DNA of 64,000 bases from Piliocolobus tephrosceles (GCF_002776525.5 NC_045443.1:55638831-55702830), one strand, 5' to 3'; shown: positions 36,090 to 48,130, counted from the first letter of the stretch. Program-made: numbers and translations. The notes: a model not told the origin generated them from the letters alone.

Positions 36090-36425
36090 GGTATAAAGAA
36101 AAGTTGGAGCCTATTCAATAGAAGGAAGCCAGGACAGTCTAGAATTTGCAAAGTCTGTCACAGAAAGAGCAGTGAATAACTGGGAGAAACCTGTGAAGGA
36201 AGAAGCTCTTGTCTTGGAAAAGAATGAAGCTGTACTAACTTGTCCTAGAGGGAATGGCATATATTAGACAGAAGTTACAGGGAAGTATATTTTGAGTCAA
36301 CATAAGAAGGCATTTTTCAACAAGTAGAGTTGTTGATAAATAGAATGAATTTACCTTGTGAGTGAAATTCTCTCATAACTGGAAGTGTTCAGACAGAAAC
36401 CGTGAAAAAGCTGAGAGGAGGAAGG
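36090..36425 (+). repeat. L3/CR1 LINE 3' end, sense
   Basis: 'cagaagttacagggaagtat' plus 'attttgagtcaacataagaa', 'tcaacaagtagagttgttga', 'taaatagaatgaatttacct' and 'ataactggaagtgttcagac' follow the L3/CR1 3' end, where the consensus has 'ctcaatataagaa...ctttctaacaattagagctgtcc...aatgg...ctggaggtgttcaagcag'. Very old. Confidence 0.75.
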
Positions 36426-37172
36426 GAATTAACATTTACTGCGAACTAGTTACTTTACCTATATAATTATATGGAGGAAATCTTATTTTCCTGGCAGCAG
36501 ACTTTTCCAAATCTGTACCATCTTCCCGGGAGAGGGGATATTTCGAGATGCCTCTCGGATTGGGTGTGGTGGGTGAGATGCTCACAGAACATGTTCGAGG
36601 CACAGTAGATGATCATGGCTCAGTTGACTAACAAGCTTTTATTTTGCTGAATTTGATTTGTAAACTGAAGAGGTAACTCAATATTTCAAAATAATCAAAG
36701 AAGGATGAGGAAAATTTTTAGGGAGATTAATTTAGGGAAGAAAACAATGTGAGATTAGGTAGCTGCCAACGGAGAAAAATTCTGAGGGAACAACAGAGAT
36801 ACTTTATGGGAATTTGATGATGTTTCTGCTGTGGGTCTACAGTATAAAATCATTTTCTCCCCATCTCCCCATATAATTTCTGTAAAATATCTGTTTCTTT
36901 ATTAATGAACTGTGGCTTTGGCTACATTTTGTAGAAACCAATAAATACTAAATTTAACACTAAAATTGGTTTGGAGCAACCACGGTGGACCATGGAAAAA
37001 CACATCTGTGTCACATATCTCAATTCTTATAGCCATCGGATGCAGCAGACAATTCTGTCTTCATATACAGATGAAGAAAATAAGGTCCAGGGAAATCGAA
37101 ATCGGTAGGTTATTGATCTTATTTTTACTGTAACAGAGGCAACTTCAAAGAAATTCATTCCTTGGATACAAG
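36426..37172. other. Unassigned DNA
   Basis: No recognised repeat or frame. Confidence 0.4.
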
Positions 37173-37227
37173 TGCTCTGAAGTGGCTTCCAGGATGTGAG
37201 AATGGATGCATATTGGTTTGTATTGAA
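37173..37227 (+). repeat. Short dispersed repeat, copy A
   Basis: 55 bases closely matching 39963-40019 in direct orientation ('tggcttccaggatgtgagaa' shared exactly). The flanks differ. The family is not recognised. Confidence 0.7.
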
Positions 37228-37229
37228 TC

Positions 37230-37267
37230 AAATCTGCCAGATTATTTTACAAATCTGCCAGATTATC
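37230..37267 (+). repeat. Tandem duplication, 21-base period
   Basis: 'aaatctgccagattat' occurs at 37230 and again at 37251. The plus frame here repeats a five-residue word, but the frame is not a gene. Confidence 0.9.
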
Positions 37268-37723
37268 TTCAATATCTTTTATTTCTTAAAATTTCATGGA
37301 GCAGGAAAGAGTGTCCAAGAGTGATCTCTCTGATAATACATGAACAAAGAGTTGTAGTAGTGATGCAAATAGAGATTGCGAGGTAGTGACTTTCTAGGAC
37401 TGGATGCTATAGACAGGGCTGGCTTTGTGTGTGGGTCCAGCTCAGTCATTCAAAACCCATGCTTATGAGGATCCTACACTTCATTTAGTGCTTTGCTGTT
37501 ACTGTCTTGAAATTCTTAATAATTTTAAATTCTTAATAGTTTTTGAATCAGGAGTCTTGCATTTTTATTTGCACTGAGCCCACAAATTATATAGCTGATC
37601 CTGACTACAGTCAAAGGAGTTTTATACTTGGTACTGGCACATTAACCAAAGAGCCTGACAGTGTTTTAGAGGCCACAGCATCTCGATCTTAGAAGGGACC
37701 TTGGCTTAGTACCCAATTTAGTA
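37268..37723. other. Unassigned DNA
   Basis: Nothing recognised. Confidence 0.4.
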
Positions 37724-37876
37724 CTTTTCACTGCTCTCTATATAGCAGAATCACCTAAAGAACTTTTGAAAAATACATATATCTGTGTCCTAAACCCCAA
37801 AATCCCAGATTTAATTGATGTGGTTTGGGACATCATCTTTCTAAAAAGCTCTCCAGCTTATTCTAAAAACTACTGA
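37724..37876 (+). mobile_element. MER5-like hAT-Charlie remnant
   Basis: 'agcagaatcacctaaagaac', 'ttttgaaaaatacatatatc' and 'aaaaagctctccagcttatt' followed by 'ctaaaaactactga' keep the MER5/MER58-type order. The outer terminal repeats are poor. Confidence 0.6.
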
Positions 37877-37919
37877 CCTAATTCATTGGTACCTACTATT
37901 GTATGGTTAAGCCTGATTT

Positions 37920-38045
37920 ATTAAACTTCATTTATTCATTCAACAAATGTTGACTAAGTTTCTACTATGTGTAGAACATTGTAATAAGTTTTATAGGACA
38001 TAGGTAGATGAATAAACAAAGATCATTGCCATCATCTAATAATAT
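37920..38045 (-). repeat. L2 LINE 3' tail, antisense
   Basis: 'tttattcattcaacaaatgt', 'gtttctactatgtgtagaac' and 'aataaacaaagatcattgcc' are the antisense L2 tail. Confidence 0.7.
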
Positions 38046-39962
38046 AACACATTTTCTAAGTTCTTTGACCTCCCAATTCATCTGTCTGGTTCTTTAAGGA
38101 TATCCCTTGCCTCCTTCCTCTCTCTTTCCAGACTGAGTCTTTAGCATCATTATACAACTTCTTTTCCCTGAAAGGTCCAAAAGCTTTAAATAATGTAACT
38201 TTTTTTCTCATCAAAATGTTTGGGTTCCCAGTGTAATCCACATCCCTGCCTTTAGATACTACCAAACTCCTAGAGAACTGGCATATACATTTATAAAGGC
38301 CCACTGTTAGAAGAAATTTACTTTGAAAATAAGCAGTCCCAATCTTTACAGGCATGTGTCCGAGCAAAGCTCACATATTTCGTCTCCTGCAAGAGCTCCT
38401 CCTCATCACCACCTGGGTTGTAATTGAAAGTTTAGGGGTTGTTTGCAGTCATTTTCCTTGGTGTGAAACCAGCAGGGGATGTCCTCCAATCATATAAATG
38501 CAATATGGGTGTGGCAGAGCCCCTATTTTTAATCTCAAAAGAAGTGTTTATTGTTAATATTTGGGAGGATGGAGGATAGGGAATTGATTCTTGGTGTTTC
38601 TCTTTCTTCGGTATTTTCTTAGCTACAAGAGCCATGAAAGGCTCTTGTTGAGACCAAAAACCAATTATAAATCTGTTTAGGAATTAATTTTTCATTTATT
38701 CCTAGCCCCACATTCCCTGTATCCCCACACTAGTTTAGGATTCGTGACCATCCCCTTCTGAGGACCTCCTGCCTTGGCCACAAGTACTATGGGGAACGCT
38801 CACAGCTTCTTCATGAAGGATTATTTAGAGCTCTAATGAGTGTGAAAGGAATAGTTTTACTTAATTCTTGGTCCATGCAGGGAGTGGGCCTATAGTTTTA
38901 AGGCTTTGCAAGAAGAGTCTACTGGGTGAATGTCCTCTCTCCTTGATCACCACCTTCTTTACACATATCTTATTATATGGCCTGCAGTCAGATACTTCAA
39001 ATCCTCACCTGGGAAACTCAACTGTGTCCAACAGTAGGAGATAGTCCACTGGTCTGCCTACATCCAGTCATAGTTGTTTGTCTCTCCTAAATAGGTGCTA
39101 TTTCCAGAAAGTGGGGTGGGGCTCTGGCTCCCTTAGTGAGAGCCAAGGGCATGTCCAGCTTTTGTGTGGTCCAGAGTATATATAGTTTTGAGGCTCCCTC
39201 TTTGTTCTAGAAAAAAAGACAAAATTATGAATTAAAAATTAGGTAAATGATTGAATGATAAAAGAATTCACAATTAATTACTACAGTCTTGGTGGCCCAG
39301 CAATTCTTTAGATCTTTTTAAAGCGATTTACCAGAAATGCTTACATCAAAATGTTCTCTGATTGCCACCTAGCTTCTCCTCACCACCTAGAGTGCTTCAC
39401 ACTTCCTAGGACCTCACAGCCCTCATGAGACTCTGAACAGGTGCAGGGACCTGAGGCAGAAGCTACCTTAACTTCAGGGTGAAATATTCCAATTGTTTCC
39501 TGTTCTTCTTATCAGCCAGGGGTAAGAGGCTGATTCACGCTGGTTTATTTACAAGGTGGTGCCTCTAGCTGAAGTGAGGGCTACTTTCTGTTAGAGATGC
39601 ATGGCCCTCTCTCATATGGAGAAAGACTATTTCTGTTCTTAACAGAACTCTGATTTTTACCACTTCTTAGATATAAGTCTCAGCATTATCCTGTTCCTCC
39701 CTGGTTCTGGCTTAGATTACAAGAGCTTGTATTTATTTTAAATGTCTTCCACTGCCACACAGATGGAGAAACATCAACTCTTGGTTCCAAATTTACCCCC
39801 TAAAAGAAGAATGTTCCAGTTCTTCCTGCCATATGTGTGCTGCTGACTCAGAGAGCAAGAATGTGGTGGGAAAAGAGTCTGTGTTTACAGATGTCTTCTA
39901 CATGGCCTGTGCATCTAATAGACACACTGGCAACACATACCAGCACGCACATGCCATTTACA
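38046..39962. other. Unassigned DNA, about 1.9 kb
   Basis: No repeat is recognised. The 103-codon minus frame (38056-38367) has no domain that I can see. Confidence 0.4.
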
Positions 39963-40019
39963 TGCTCTGAAATGGCTTCCAGGATGTGAGAATGGACACA
40001 CACATTGGTCTGTATTGAA
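39963..40019 (+). repeat. Short dispersed repeat, copy B
   Basis: 57 bases matching 37173-37227, about 2.8 kb away in direct orientation, with small differences in the middle ('gacacacacattggtctg' against 'gatgcatattggtttg'). Confidence 0.7.
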
Positions 40020-40994
40020 CGCAGTGGGACTTTTTCCTGGCCAAGGAAATTCTGTAAACACCTAATGGTGGAAAACACAGACTTTAAAATAGTTTAAAAC
40101 TATAATTGCTTGTAAACCATAGTAAAGCTAGACCTGGTTCTCTTTAAATGAGGCGAGAGTGTAACATCCAAGATTCATTCCACGCCAAAATTCTCTGGAG
40201 CATGAGTGATGGTAAGAAAGGCTATTAGGTTAACAAAAACATCAAATGGATAGAATAATCTTTTATTTCTCTCTCTCAGTGGAGGTTCTGTTTTGAATCT
40301 GTTGGAGTCTAATAATTACTTGGTGTTGCTCTGAACTGTATCTGACATGTCTTTTCATGTTAGCTTTGCTGCATCTTATGCTTTAGGCTTTCACAAGCTT
40401 CTCTGGATTAATGGATTGGGAGGGAGAATAAAAGGGTACTGCCCATGGTGCCCAGAAGCAAAAGGAAAGCAAGGGAGAAGAAAGTGCATGTGGATGGAAT
40501 TCCGAGAAGGGCCCAAGCCATTCAGACTTAAGAACTGCTAAGTCCCAAAGGAGATGCTTCTAGCATCTAGCAAGCATCTGGTAACCTAACCTCTCTGTAT
40601 TGCACATCCACTCCACCCACCTTTCCACTGGGAGTGTCAAAGTACGTAACGAAGTTCCCCGTCTTCCGCAAAGAAGTATCCTGCTTAGTATATGTAAACA
40701 CAACACCTTGATCCTTTTTGTTTTGGAAAATAAATAAAAACAAAACAAAATATCCAAAATAAACCAAAGAGATTTCTTTAAAAAGAAATGTACGAAAATA
40801 AAAACAACAACAAAAGACACTGAGTTTGTACTCCTGATGGAAAAATCATTACTGTGGAGAAAGTTATGAGAAGTCAAAGTAGAGTCTGTTTTTAATAAGA
40901 GCTACCATTACATTAATGCTCAGTATGTGGCACTCAGAGTACTATGTATGTGTCACCATAGCTAAGATAGGTACTACTAGTCCAGGTAAGTAGA
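40020..40994. other. Unassigned DNA
   Basis: A/AAC-rich patch at 40735-40815. The 105-codon minus frame (40560-40877) is largely the translation of that patch and is not supported. Confidence 0.4.
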
Positions 40995-41450
40995 GTTCCT
41001 CCAAAATTCATGCCTACCTGGTACCTCAGAATGTGACCTTATTTGGAAGTAGGGTCTTTGTAGGTGTAATCCAGTTAAGATGAGGTCATACTGCATTAGG
41101 GTGGACCCTAATCCAAGGATAAATGTCCTTCTAAGAAGAAGGTAGTGGGAGACAGACACAGAGAGAAAACATCACGTGAAGACAGAGACGTAGAAGAGAA
41201 GGCCACGTGATGGTGAAGGCAGAGACGGGAGTGATGCATTTGCAGGTTAGGGAATGCCAAGAATTGCGGGCAATGCCAGAAGCTAGAGGAGGCCAGGAAG
41301 CATCCTCTCCCAGAGGCTTTAGAGAGCATGACCCTGAGAACACCTTTGTTTTAGACTTCTGGCTTCCAGAACTGTGACAGAATAAATTTCTAGTGTTATA
41401 AGTCACTGGGTATGTGGTAATTGGCTATGGTAGCCCCAGGGAAGTAATAG
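40995..41450 (+). mobile_element. MaLR-type LTR (MLT1-like), sense
   Basis: 'gaatgtgaccttatttggaa', 'gtagggtctttgtaggtgta', 'gttaagatgaggtcatactg', 'gaagctagaggaggccagga', 'tctggcttccagaactgtga' and 'cagaataaatttctagtgtt' follow in MLT1 order. The body is well kept; the ends are ragged. The minus frames over it (40977-41406) are chance. Confidence 0.75.
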
Positions 41451-43034
41451 ATGAAGAATCTGTGCTTCTGATGGTCTTCATAAAGCTCCTTGTGCAGGGG
41501 TTGTGGCGAGCTGGCTACACACACAGTATTCCACCTTGGCAGGGAAACTGCGTATTGAGGTTCACGGGGCAATCACAGCCAGTGCCTGGACTCATAATTG
41601 ACGACATTGGTTTTGTCCATTTGGACAGATCCATAGGATTCTAGAGAGAGGTTAAGAATGAGAAGTGTAAGGATGATCATAAACTGCAGGAACAAAATTT
41701 ATATACCTATTGATTTTTATTCTCACTTCATGCTAAAAAGGATTTAGAGTTCCTTTCATAGATGAAAATAATAGGACAAAATAAAATAAATTTAAACATA
41801 AGAAAGATGAAACAAAGGAAAGAAAAACAATGGTAGAATGCAGCAGCAACAAACCTACATGACGTCACAGCCCTTCCTTCACTTCCCCAGCCCCAGCTGA
41901 GAAGATGGACCCTCATGGTATGAGCAAGAAATTTCAGGGTGAGATAATGCCAAGTCTGATTTTTCTCCAATTTGTGTAAATTCAATGAAAATTTCAGGCT
42001 GTTGCTTCAAGTAGAAATAAGCACTAATTATCCTTTTGATTTTCATATAATTTTCAGTAAGTCAGCAGTGCTATTGCGGTTGATCAACCGGAAATCAGGG
42101 AAAGAAATCTCACATTTTCTGTGCCTTCCTTATCCTTTTAAGTGTGCTTCTGAAATGCTTTAAAATCATTGTCTTCAGAGTGTTTGTTAGTGCAGAGAAA
42201 AAAGGAGAAGATCTGGAATGGTTAAGCATACTGTTGTCTGAGATTTGTCAAACCACACATGCAGACTTACTATCGAAGCAGAGACAATACCATTTAAACC
42301 AGCATGAGAGTTATTGTTTGATTTGATACTGAACTTTTCTGTGTTTATTGGTCATCTTTGGTCTCATATGAAAAATTTATCCTATGCCTAACAGAGCTCC
42401 AGTGTAAATAAACACTGGAAATACATTTGTAGGAGGCTGGTTTTCTAGAATAACTCAGTATTGTTCTCCACATGGGGCATCACCTGCTGAATAAACCCAA
42501 AACCATCATCTGGGGAGTCGCTGTATGTAAACTTCCTTGAGGTAAGCTGTGTGCTGTAGAGACAGGAACCTCTAATCGTATTTCAAATATTAAACATACC
42601 AGTGTGCTTTTCTTTTAAAAAGAGGAATCCTATTCACTTGACTTTATATGTTTTTGAAAAAAAAAAAAGAACTCTTTATTTGGAGAATATTTTAGAAACT
42701 AACGGCAAGGGAAATATTCTGCTCCTAGATGAGGGCTTTGCTTGTATGATCGTGCATTGACAGTGAACAATACAGTAGATGAATTACTGATTTATTTATT
42801 TAAAAGCAAACCCACTGGATTTAAAAACAGCTTGCCTACAACAAGGAAATATACCCCTTAAGGTTATTTAGTCCATTAATTGCTTATACTGATTGAACAA
42901 TGACCTAGGCTTTTCACAGAGTGATTACTCTTCATGAAAAATTAACTATGGTCTTCTAGTAAAGACAGCACACAAAACAAGTTGTACAGAGTGGTGTGAC
43001 TTGACCCAGGATATTGCGTGTGAGTGCAACAGCT
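41451..43034. other. Unassigned DNA, about 1.6 kb
   Basis: No recognised repeat except an A12 run at 42658-42669. Short frames only. Confidence 0.4.
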
Positions 43035-43048
43035 CCTGTAGATGGCAG
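43035..43048 (+). promoter_or_regulatory. CTCF-like core motif
   Basis: 'cctgtagatggcag' agrees with the CTCF core (CCASYAGRKGGCRS) at 13 of 14 positions; only the third base differs. Followed by 'tggcgc', it lies in unique sequence. Occupancy cannot be judged from sequence. Confidence 0.4.
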
Positions 43049-43116
43049 TGGCGCACTTCCGCAAATGATCTGGCCTGGCATTCTGGGCCTGGGGATGAGG
43101 GATGCAAAGGATAAAA

Positions 43117-44323
43117 GCTGCAGCAAGAGCAGGCGTGCCCTCCAGCCAGCAAGTTAACTAAGCTGCTGGTTCACGACTGCACTTCACAGTCACCCTCTAA
43201 ATGATTTTTTCTTTCCTGAAATCAGCAAAAATACAAACTGTTCCTGCATGCACCCCAAATTGTCCTTTTGGTAAGGTAGGTTTTTATGTTTTATGTTTTC
43301 TATTTTTTGAATTTCAGAGTTATTTTGAGGGGGAGATCTGACCTAAACCTTCCTCTTCTTGAACTGCAAAAGCAATTAGCTTAGTTGCCTCACACTCTTA
43401 AAGAGAGAATAAAAATCTCCTAAATGGAGATGATCATAAACTACATCTATCGTACAAGTCAATGCAGCACAATCCAAAATAAAGATCTGTCAGCATAAAC
43501 TGTAAAACCAGATTTCATAATCCTTAATTTTTTCTCTTGCTTGGATTGTTTTCCTTCTTTCCTATTCTCTTAAGCCTTTTATTTAAAACTGTCCTCCGCT
43601 ATGCTCATAGGAGCTACATGACTGAAATTGGAAAAGCAATCTAGCAATCACAGATTTAGGTAATTTTTAATGAAATGAAGGTATTATATCAATTATTTTT
43701 GTCATTGTTTTGGCTTTTGAAGCTCAGCAGGGTTATATTCTATGATAGAGGAATGGTTGTTCTGAAACAATTTGTGGAGTTGTGCCAGTCATTTCAGGAT
43801 GAATTTCCTCGCTCAGCTCCCCCAAATTTCCCGTTCTTTCAGCAGCAAGAGGGAGCAATGCATGCACAGTGTTAGCTTCACACATTCCTGACATACTTGT
43901 TACATGAACAGAGCTATGTTCCAGGGAATGGAAATATCTGTTGTAACTGTGAGAAGGGCTTTCTTCCCATAACTTTTACCTTGTACCCAGGAAATGTATG
44001 TCAAGAATCAAGAAATGGCAAGTTTAGATATAGATGATGCATAGGAATCTGTTGTTGACGTAGTTGGTATGGAAATTTTATAAGCAGAATTTTGCACATA
44101 GTAGGAATCATTTTGTTGAACAAATGAAAACTAAAATGGAAGTAAAAATTAGAATAAACCCAGGGCAGAAGAAACAGTGACTAGTTTTCTGAAAGTTCAG
44201 GAAAACATCAAAAATATTTTAAAGAAATGGAAACTTAAACCTTAGGAGGCCAAAGATGTCCTGGGCTTATGCTCTTAGGTATAGGAAGAGGGCTAAAGAG
44301 GTGAGCAAAGAACATGAGAAGAT
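43117..44323. other. Unassigned DNA
   Basis: No recognised repeat or gene. A TATA-like word lies just upstream at 43110-43116 (see findings). Confidence 0.4.
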
Positions 44324-44565
44324 GGAGGCAAGTGCTGTGGCTCATGCCTCTAATCCTAGTGACTCAGGAGACTGAGGCTAGAGGATCACTTGAGACCAGG
44401 AGTTTGAGACCACCCTGGATAGCATAGTGAGACCCCATCTCTAAAATAACAACAACAACAATAATAATAATAAAAATAGGTGAGTGTGACTGATTCCTGT
44501 AATTCCAGACACTGCACTCTAGCCTGGACAATGAATGTGATTCTCTCCCCTGCAAAAATAAAAAA
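44324..44565 (+). mobile_element. Old Alu (AluJ-like), sense, right arm largely deleted
   Basis: It starts 'ggaggcaagtgctgtggctc', has 'aggatcacttgagaccagga' plus 'gtttgagacc', 'gtgagaccccatctctaaaa', an AAC/AAT triplet run (44447-44474) at the monomer junction, and ends with 'cactctagcctggacaatga'. Most of the right monomer between these is gone. 'ggatcacttgagaccagga' and the high divergence point to AluJ. Confidence 0.88.
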
Positions 44566-45732
44566 GATATATTTGAAAAGATGAAGGGAAGGGCATGTCG
44601 ATATGCATCAGAGGAGATTAGCAAAGAACTAATGACCTGGAATGACCTGGTGCTATACTGAGTGGTAAAAAGAAGATAGGGAAGGGAATCTGGAAATTAT
44701 GGAAGACAGGATGCAATTGCACAACCAACAAATGAGGCCCAGAGGAGAGAAGGATTGAGAGATACAAGGGTGGGGAACGGTGTGTAACTTCATCAATTAG
44801 GTATCATAGCAGGTCTTCTATCGTAAAGCCAATGCTTTCTTTTCACGACTTCAAATGAAGGTGCATTTGTGTGGAGTAAGGGCCCATAAAAGGGAATAGT
44901 GCATTCTTTATTCTATGATAAAGAAACAACAACCAAAACAAAATCACCCTCAATTGTTCTGATGTACTAAAGTAGATGATACTTTCTGTAAACCAAAGGC
45001 CTGATTAAATTGATACCAGTTTAGAATTGCTGATCAATAGGAAGCCAATTAAAAATTGCCAGGACCTCCCCCCAAACCAGGTGCAAGATTAAATTTCTTG
45101 TCTTCTTTGATCATTTTTGTTGTTCATTGATAATGAAAACATCACTAATGTTGGTCATTGTCCTTATTGGTCATTGATGATGAAAACATGAACCCAGTAG
45201 AAAGCAAGAGCCCCTCAATAACAGGTACATGACAATTGGACATAGTCCGTTTAATGCTACCATTTTGAAGAGTATACATTTTGATGTCAGAAAAGTTTGA
45301 TATAGTATTTTTTAGACACTCTTTAACATTTAAAATTTTAAACTACTAAATATTGAGGTCAATTGGCATTCTAACCCCAATTGACCACCTCACTCAACAT
45401 TTGCCTGAAGCCCAAAGACAAGATGAGGCCTCAGAATGGAGTAAGCCTCAGGCATTGGGTAGACGTTATGGAGTTAGAGGTAGGGCAAAGAGGGAGTTAG
45501 GAGTGGGAGAAAGAAATTGAGTGAGCCTCAGGATGGAATAACTGTGAGATGTGTTTGTTGCATTCACATATACAGGTATGTCAAATGACTGACTGAAAAA
45601 GATCAGTCTAAATGTCCTGCTTTGTTCTAGGATATTTTAGGTCGACCTCAGTGGAAGAATAATTCTTGTTGTGCCAGGTCATTTTATGCTTGAGTTTAAA
45701 TTAACTTTCATGATGGATAACTTAAGTTTGCA
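44566..45732. other. Unassigned DNA
   Basis: No recognised repeat. A local imperfect repeat lies at 45110-45190, where 'tcattgatgatgaaaacat' echoes 'tcattgataatgaaaacatc'. Confidence 0.35.
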
Positions 45733-45756
45733 TTTTTTTTTTTTTTTTTTTTTTTT
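45733..45756 (+). repeat. Poly-T run (T24)
   Basis: 24 uninterrupted T. No Alu or L1 body is attached, so its origin is unclear. It is likely length-variable. Confidence 0.95.
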
Positions 45757-45772
45757 AGCATTCTACGTGACA

Positions 45773-46113
45773 GGAGTTTTCCTCCTCTCCTCTTTTCTTC
45801 TTTCTTTCCTTTGTCTTCCTTCATGCTTCCCTTTTTTCCATCTCTTACTTCCTTTTAAATGATTTTCTTCCCTTCCTCCTTTCTCCTCTCTGTCTCCTTC
45901 CATTCTTTCCTCCTCCCTTCCCTCATTAAGTCCCTTCTTCCCCTTTCTTCTTTCTTCCTCCTTCTCTCTTTCCTTATCTCCTGTTTTCTTCTTAATTTTC
46001 TTATTTTCTCTCTCCCTCATTCCTCTTAATTTCTTTCGTTACTACTTTCTTTTCTTCCTCAGTTTCTTCTTTCCTTCTTTCCTCCCTCATTCTCTCTCCC
46101 TCTTCCTCTCTTC
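45773..46113 (+). repeat. Polypyrimidine low-complexity tract (CTTT/CCTT-rich)
   Basis: About 340 bases with very few purines on the plus strand, made of irregular CTTT, CCTT and CTCC words. The minus frame at 45763-46020, almost all Lys, Arg, Glu and Gly, is its translation and not a gene. Confidence 0.95.
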
Positions 46114-46215
46114 CCTTCATTCAACTTTTATTAATTACACACTATGTGTTAGGCACTTTGCTAAGCACTGAAGAAAAATTTACATCCTTGGAGAAATATT
46201 AAAAGGTGGAGTGAT
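46114..46215 (-). repeat. L2/MIR 3' tail, antisense
   Basis: 'cattcaacttttattaatta' plus 'cacactatgtgttaggcact' and 'ttgctaagcactgaag' is the antisense tail. Confidence 0.65.
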
Positions 46216-46894
46216 GAGCAGATTGAATTTTTCAGATGAGTCAAATGATTTCTTTCCAATCCATCATACCCTATTTATTTCACACATTTAAGAAAAGTCA
46301 TTTAAAAGGTAATCATCATTTAGGATCTCCATAAAAAAGTTTCCATTTACAGTAACGGAACAAATGCTATTTATATTTGGAGTTATAATTACGCAGGGGC
46401 CTAAGTTATTGTCTTGTGATCTCTCATTTGTGTGTTCCCAAGGTTTTAGTGGAGGTGAGAACATCTAAAATAGGAAGTCATAAGCCAAAAAAAAAAAAAA
46501 AAAAATTCCTTGAGGAGCCTTTGTGCTTAACCTGGTGGCTTAATGTAGGGCGATAGGTTTTTAGGAGTACAGATTTACTCAAAAGTCAATTTAAAAGAAA
46601 AAAGTAAAGCCCGTTGTCATTCTGGAAACCTAGCCTGTATGCAATCTGAAAATCACAGAGCTCAAACATTACATTTAATCCTCTGATATTTCATGTCTAT
46701 TAAAATATTTACAAAGAAATATCTGATTAGTTCTTACTTCAAAACTTTTCTACTCCTATCATTTTTTACCATCCATCCTAATTGTTTGGGTTATTTTTCA
46801 GTGAAAGGCTTGGAGCTGGGTAAAACAGCTCTATTCTGTCATGTCATCAACCCAATCAAGCTGCTGTTATACCACTTCTAAGTAGCAGTGATAG
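46216..46894. other. Unassigned DNA with a poly-A run
   Basis: An A19 run lies at 46487-46505. The sequence before it does not resemble an Alu or an L1 3' end, and I cannot say whether it is a processed copy of something. Confidence 0.35.
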
Positions 46895-47075
46895 TAACCA
46901 CCATTCATATCATGGCATGTGAAGCCCTTTCACATATATTAATTCACCTAATACCTAAAGAAGTCCTGTGGGTTGGGTATTATCACAGATAATTTTATAG
47001 AGTATGTAACTAACCTAAGCTCACATAGGTCAACAGAGGTGCTGGACGTTGACCACAGATCTACTCTAAGTCAGT
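46895..47075 (-). repeat. MIR SINE, antisense
   Basis: 'aagccctttcacatatatta' plus 'attcacctaatacctaaa', 'gtcctgtgggttgggtatta' and 'aagctcacataggtcaacag' match the antisense MIR order. Confidence 0.7.
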
Positions 47076-47904
47076 GTGTTATTTTCAAATGAGATTCCTA
47101 CCCTCATTGGTTTGATTATTGACAACTCCAGGATGAACGTTTGTGGCATGTCATTTAAGTCCATTAAACACATTATAAATGCACTCATGGGTCTATGTGG
47201 TGTTCTCTTTACTGTCCTCCTTTTTCTGGGCCCATCCTGGGAGCCATGACCTATCCAGAGTCTTAGGCTTCCTGCCTGCTCCCTGGGCCAGCACCTTCAG
47301 AGTCATTCTCAGTTTTGGTCTCTGAGTTCTAGCATCATTTTACTAGCTGTCTTAAAACATGAAGACTTTAAGACCTGCCTGAGAGTATCATCATCCATAT
47401 ATCCTTAAGATGATCCAGAGGAATGGAAACTAAGTCTAAGAGGCCAGCAGAGTATTGGGAGGCAAGGGTCAAAATTTGAAGACTTGATGTTGAAATGTTC
47501 TGATTTATTCTCCTAGTGGCCATTTAGTGTTTCTTTTGGTGGTTACACAAAGCCATATAAGACTTGCTTAATTTAGCTACCTTCCATTAAGATGATTCCA
47601 TACATACTGATATGATAACAAGGCCAAGGAATTATTTTAGTTACTTTCACAATATGCTAATTAATCATTTTGCCTAGAAAAAACTCCCTAATCTAAAGCA
47701 TAATCATACAATAGCTTTTTAAGCAAAATGTAATGAAAGCTTATGTGTAGAGGCTTTGCTACCCATGGGTACCCATATCTATTAAGGATCAGTTTATTCC
47801 TGAATATAATAATGAATGAATAATAAAATTAATTTCTCCATAATGTGACATATTTTACATCTGCAGATAGATCATAAAGTAAATTTTGCTGTGTTCCTCC
47901 AATC
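47076..47904. other. Unassigned DNA
   Basis: Nothing recognised. Confidence 0.4.
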
Positions 47905-48130
47905 ATTTGCTCATTTATTAAAGATTTATCATGCACTTGTTAGGTACAGGGTTTTAGGCTATGTCCTGGAGATATGAAGATGAACCAAACCATCTCTTCC
48001 TTCTAGGAATTCATAGTCTAATTGGGACGAGGCAGATTATCAGGGAATAAGCACAGATGTGCTGTCACTCACTAGTATGTGACCTGAACAGACTTTGATG
48101 GGATGCTTTCTAGGAACCTTCATGTTGGAG
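47905..48130 (-). repeat. L2 LINE 3' part, antisense
   Basis: 'gctcatttattaaagattta' plus 'tcatgcacttgttaggtaca', 'tcctggagatatgaagatga', 'ctaggaattcatagtctaat' and 'gggacgaggcag' match antisense L2. Confidence 0.7.

Noticed and set aside
45763..46020. Minus frame, Lys/Arg/Glu-rich, resembling a charged coiled coil
   Set aside because: Translation of the polypyrimidine tract; low complexity only.
46216..46505. Processed pseudogene ending at the A19 run
   Set aside because: No upstream coding similarity and no target-site duplication could be recognised.
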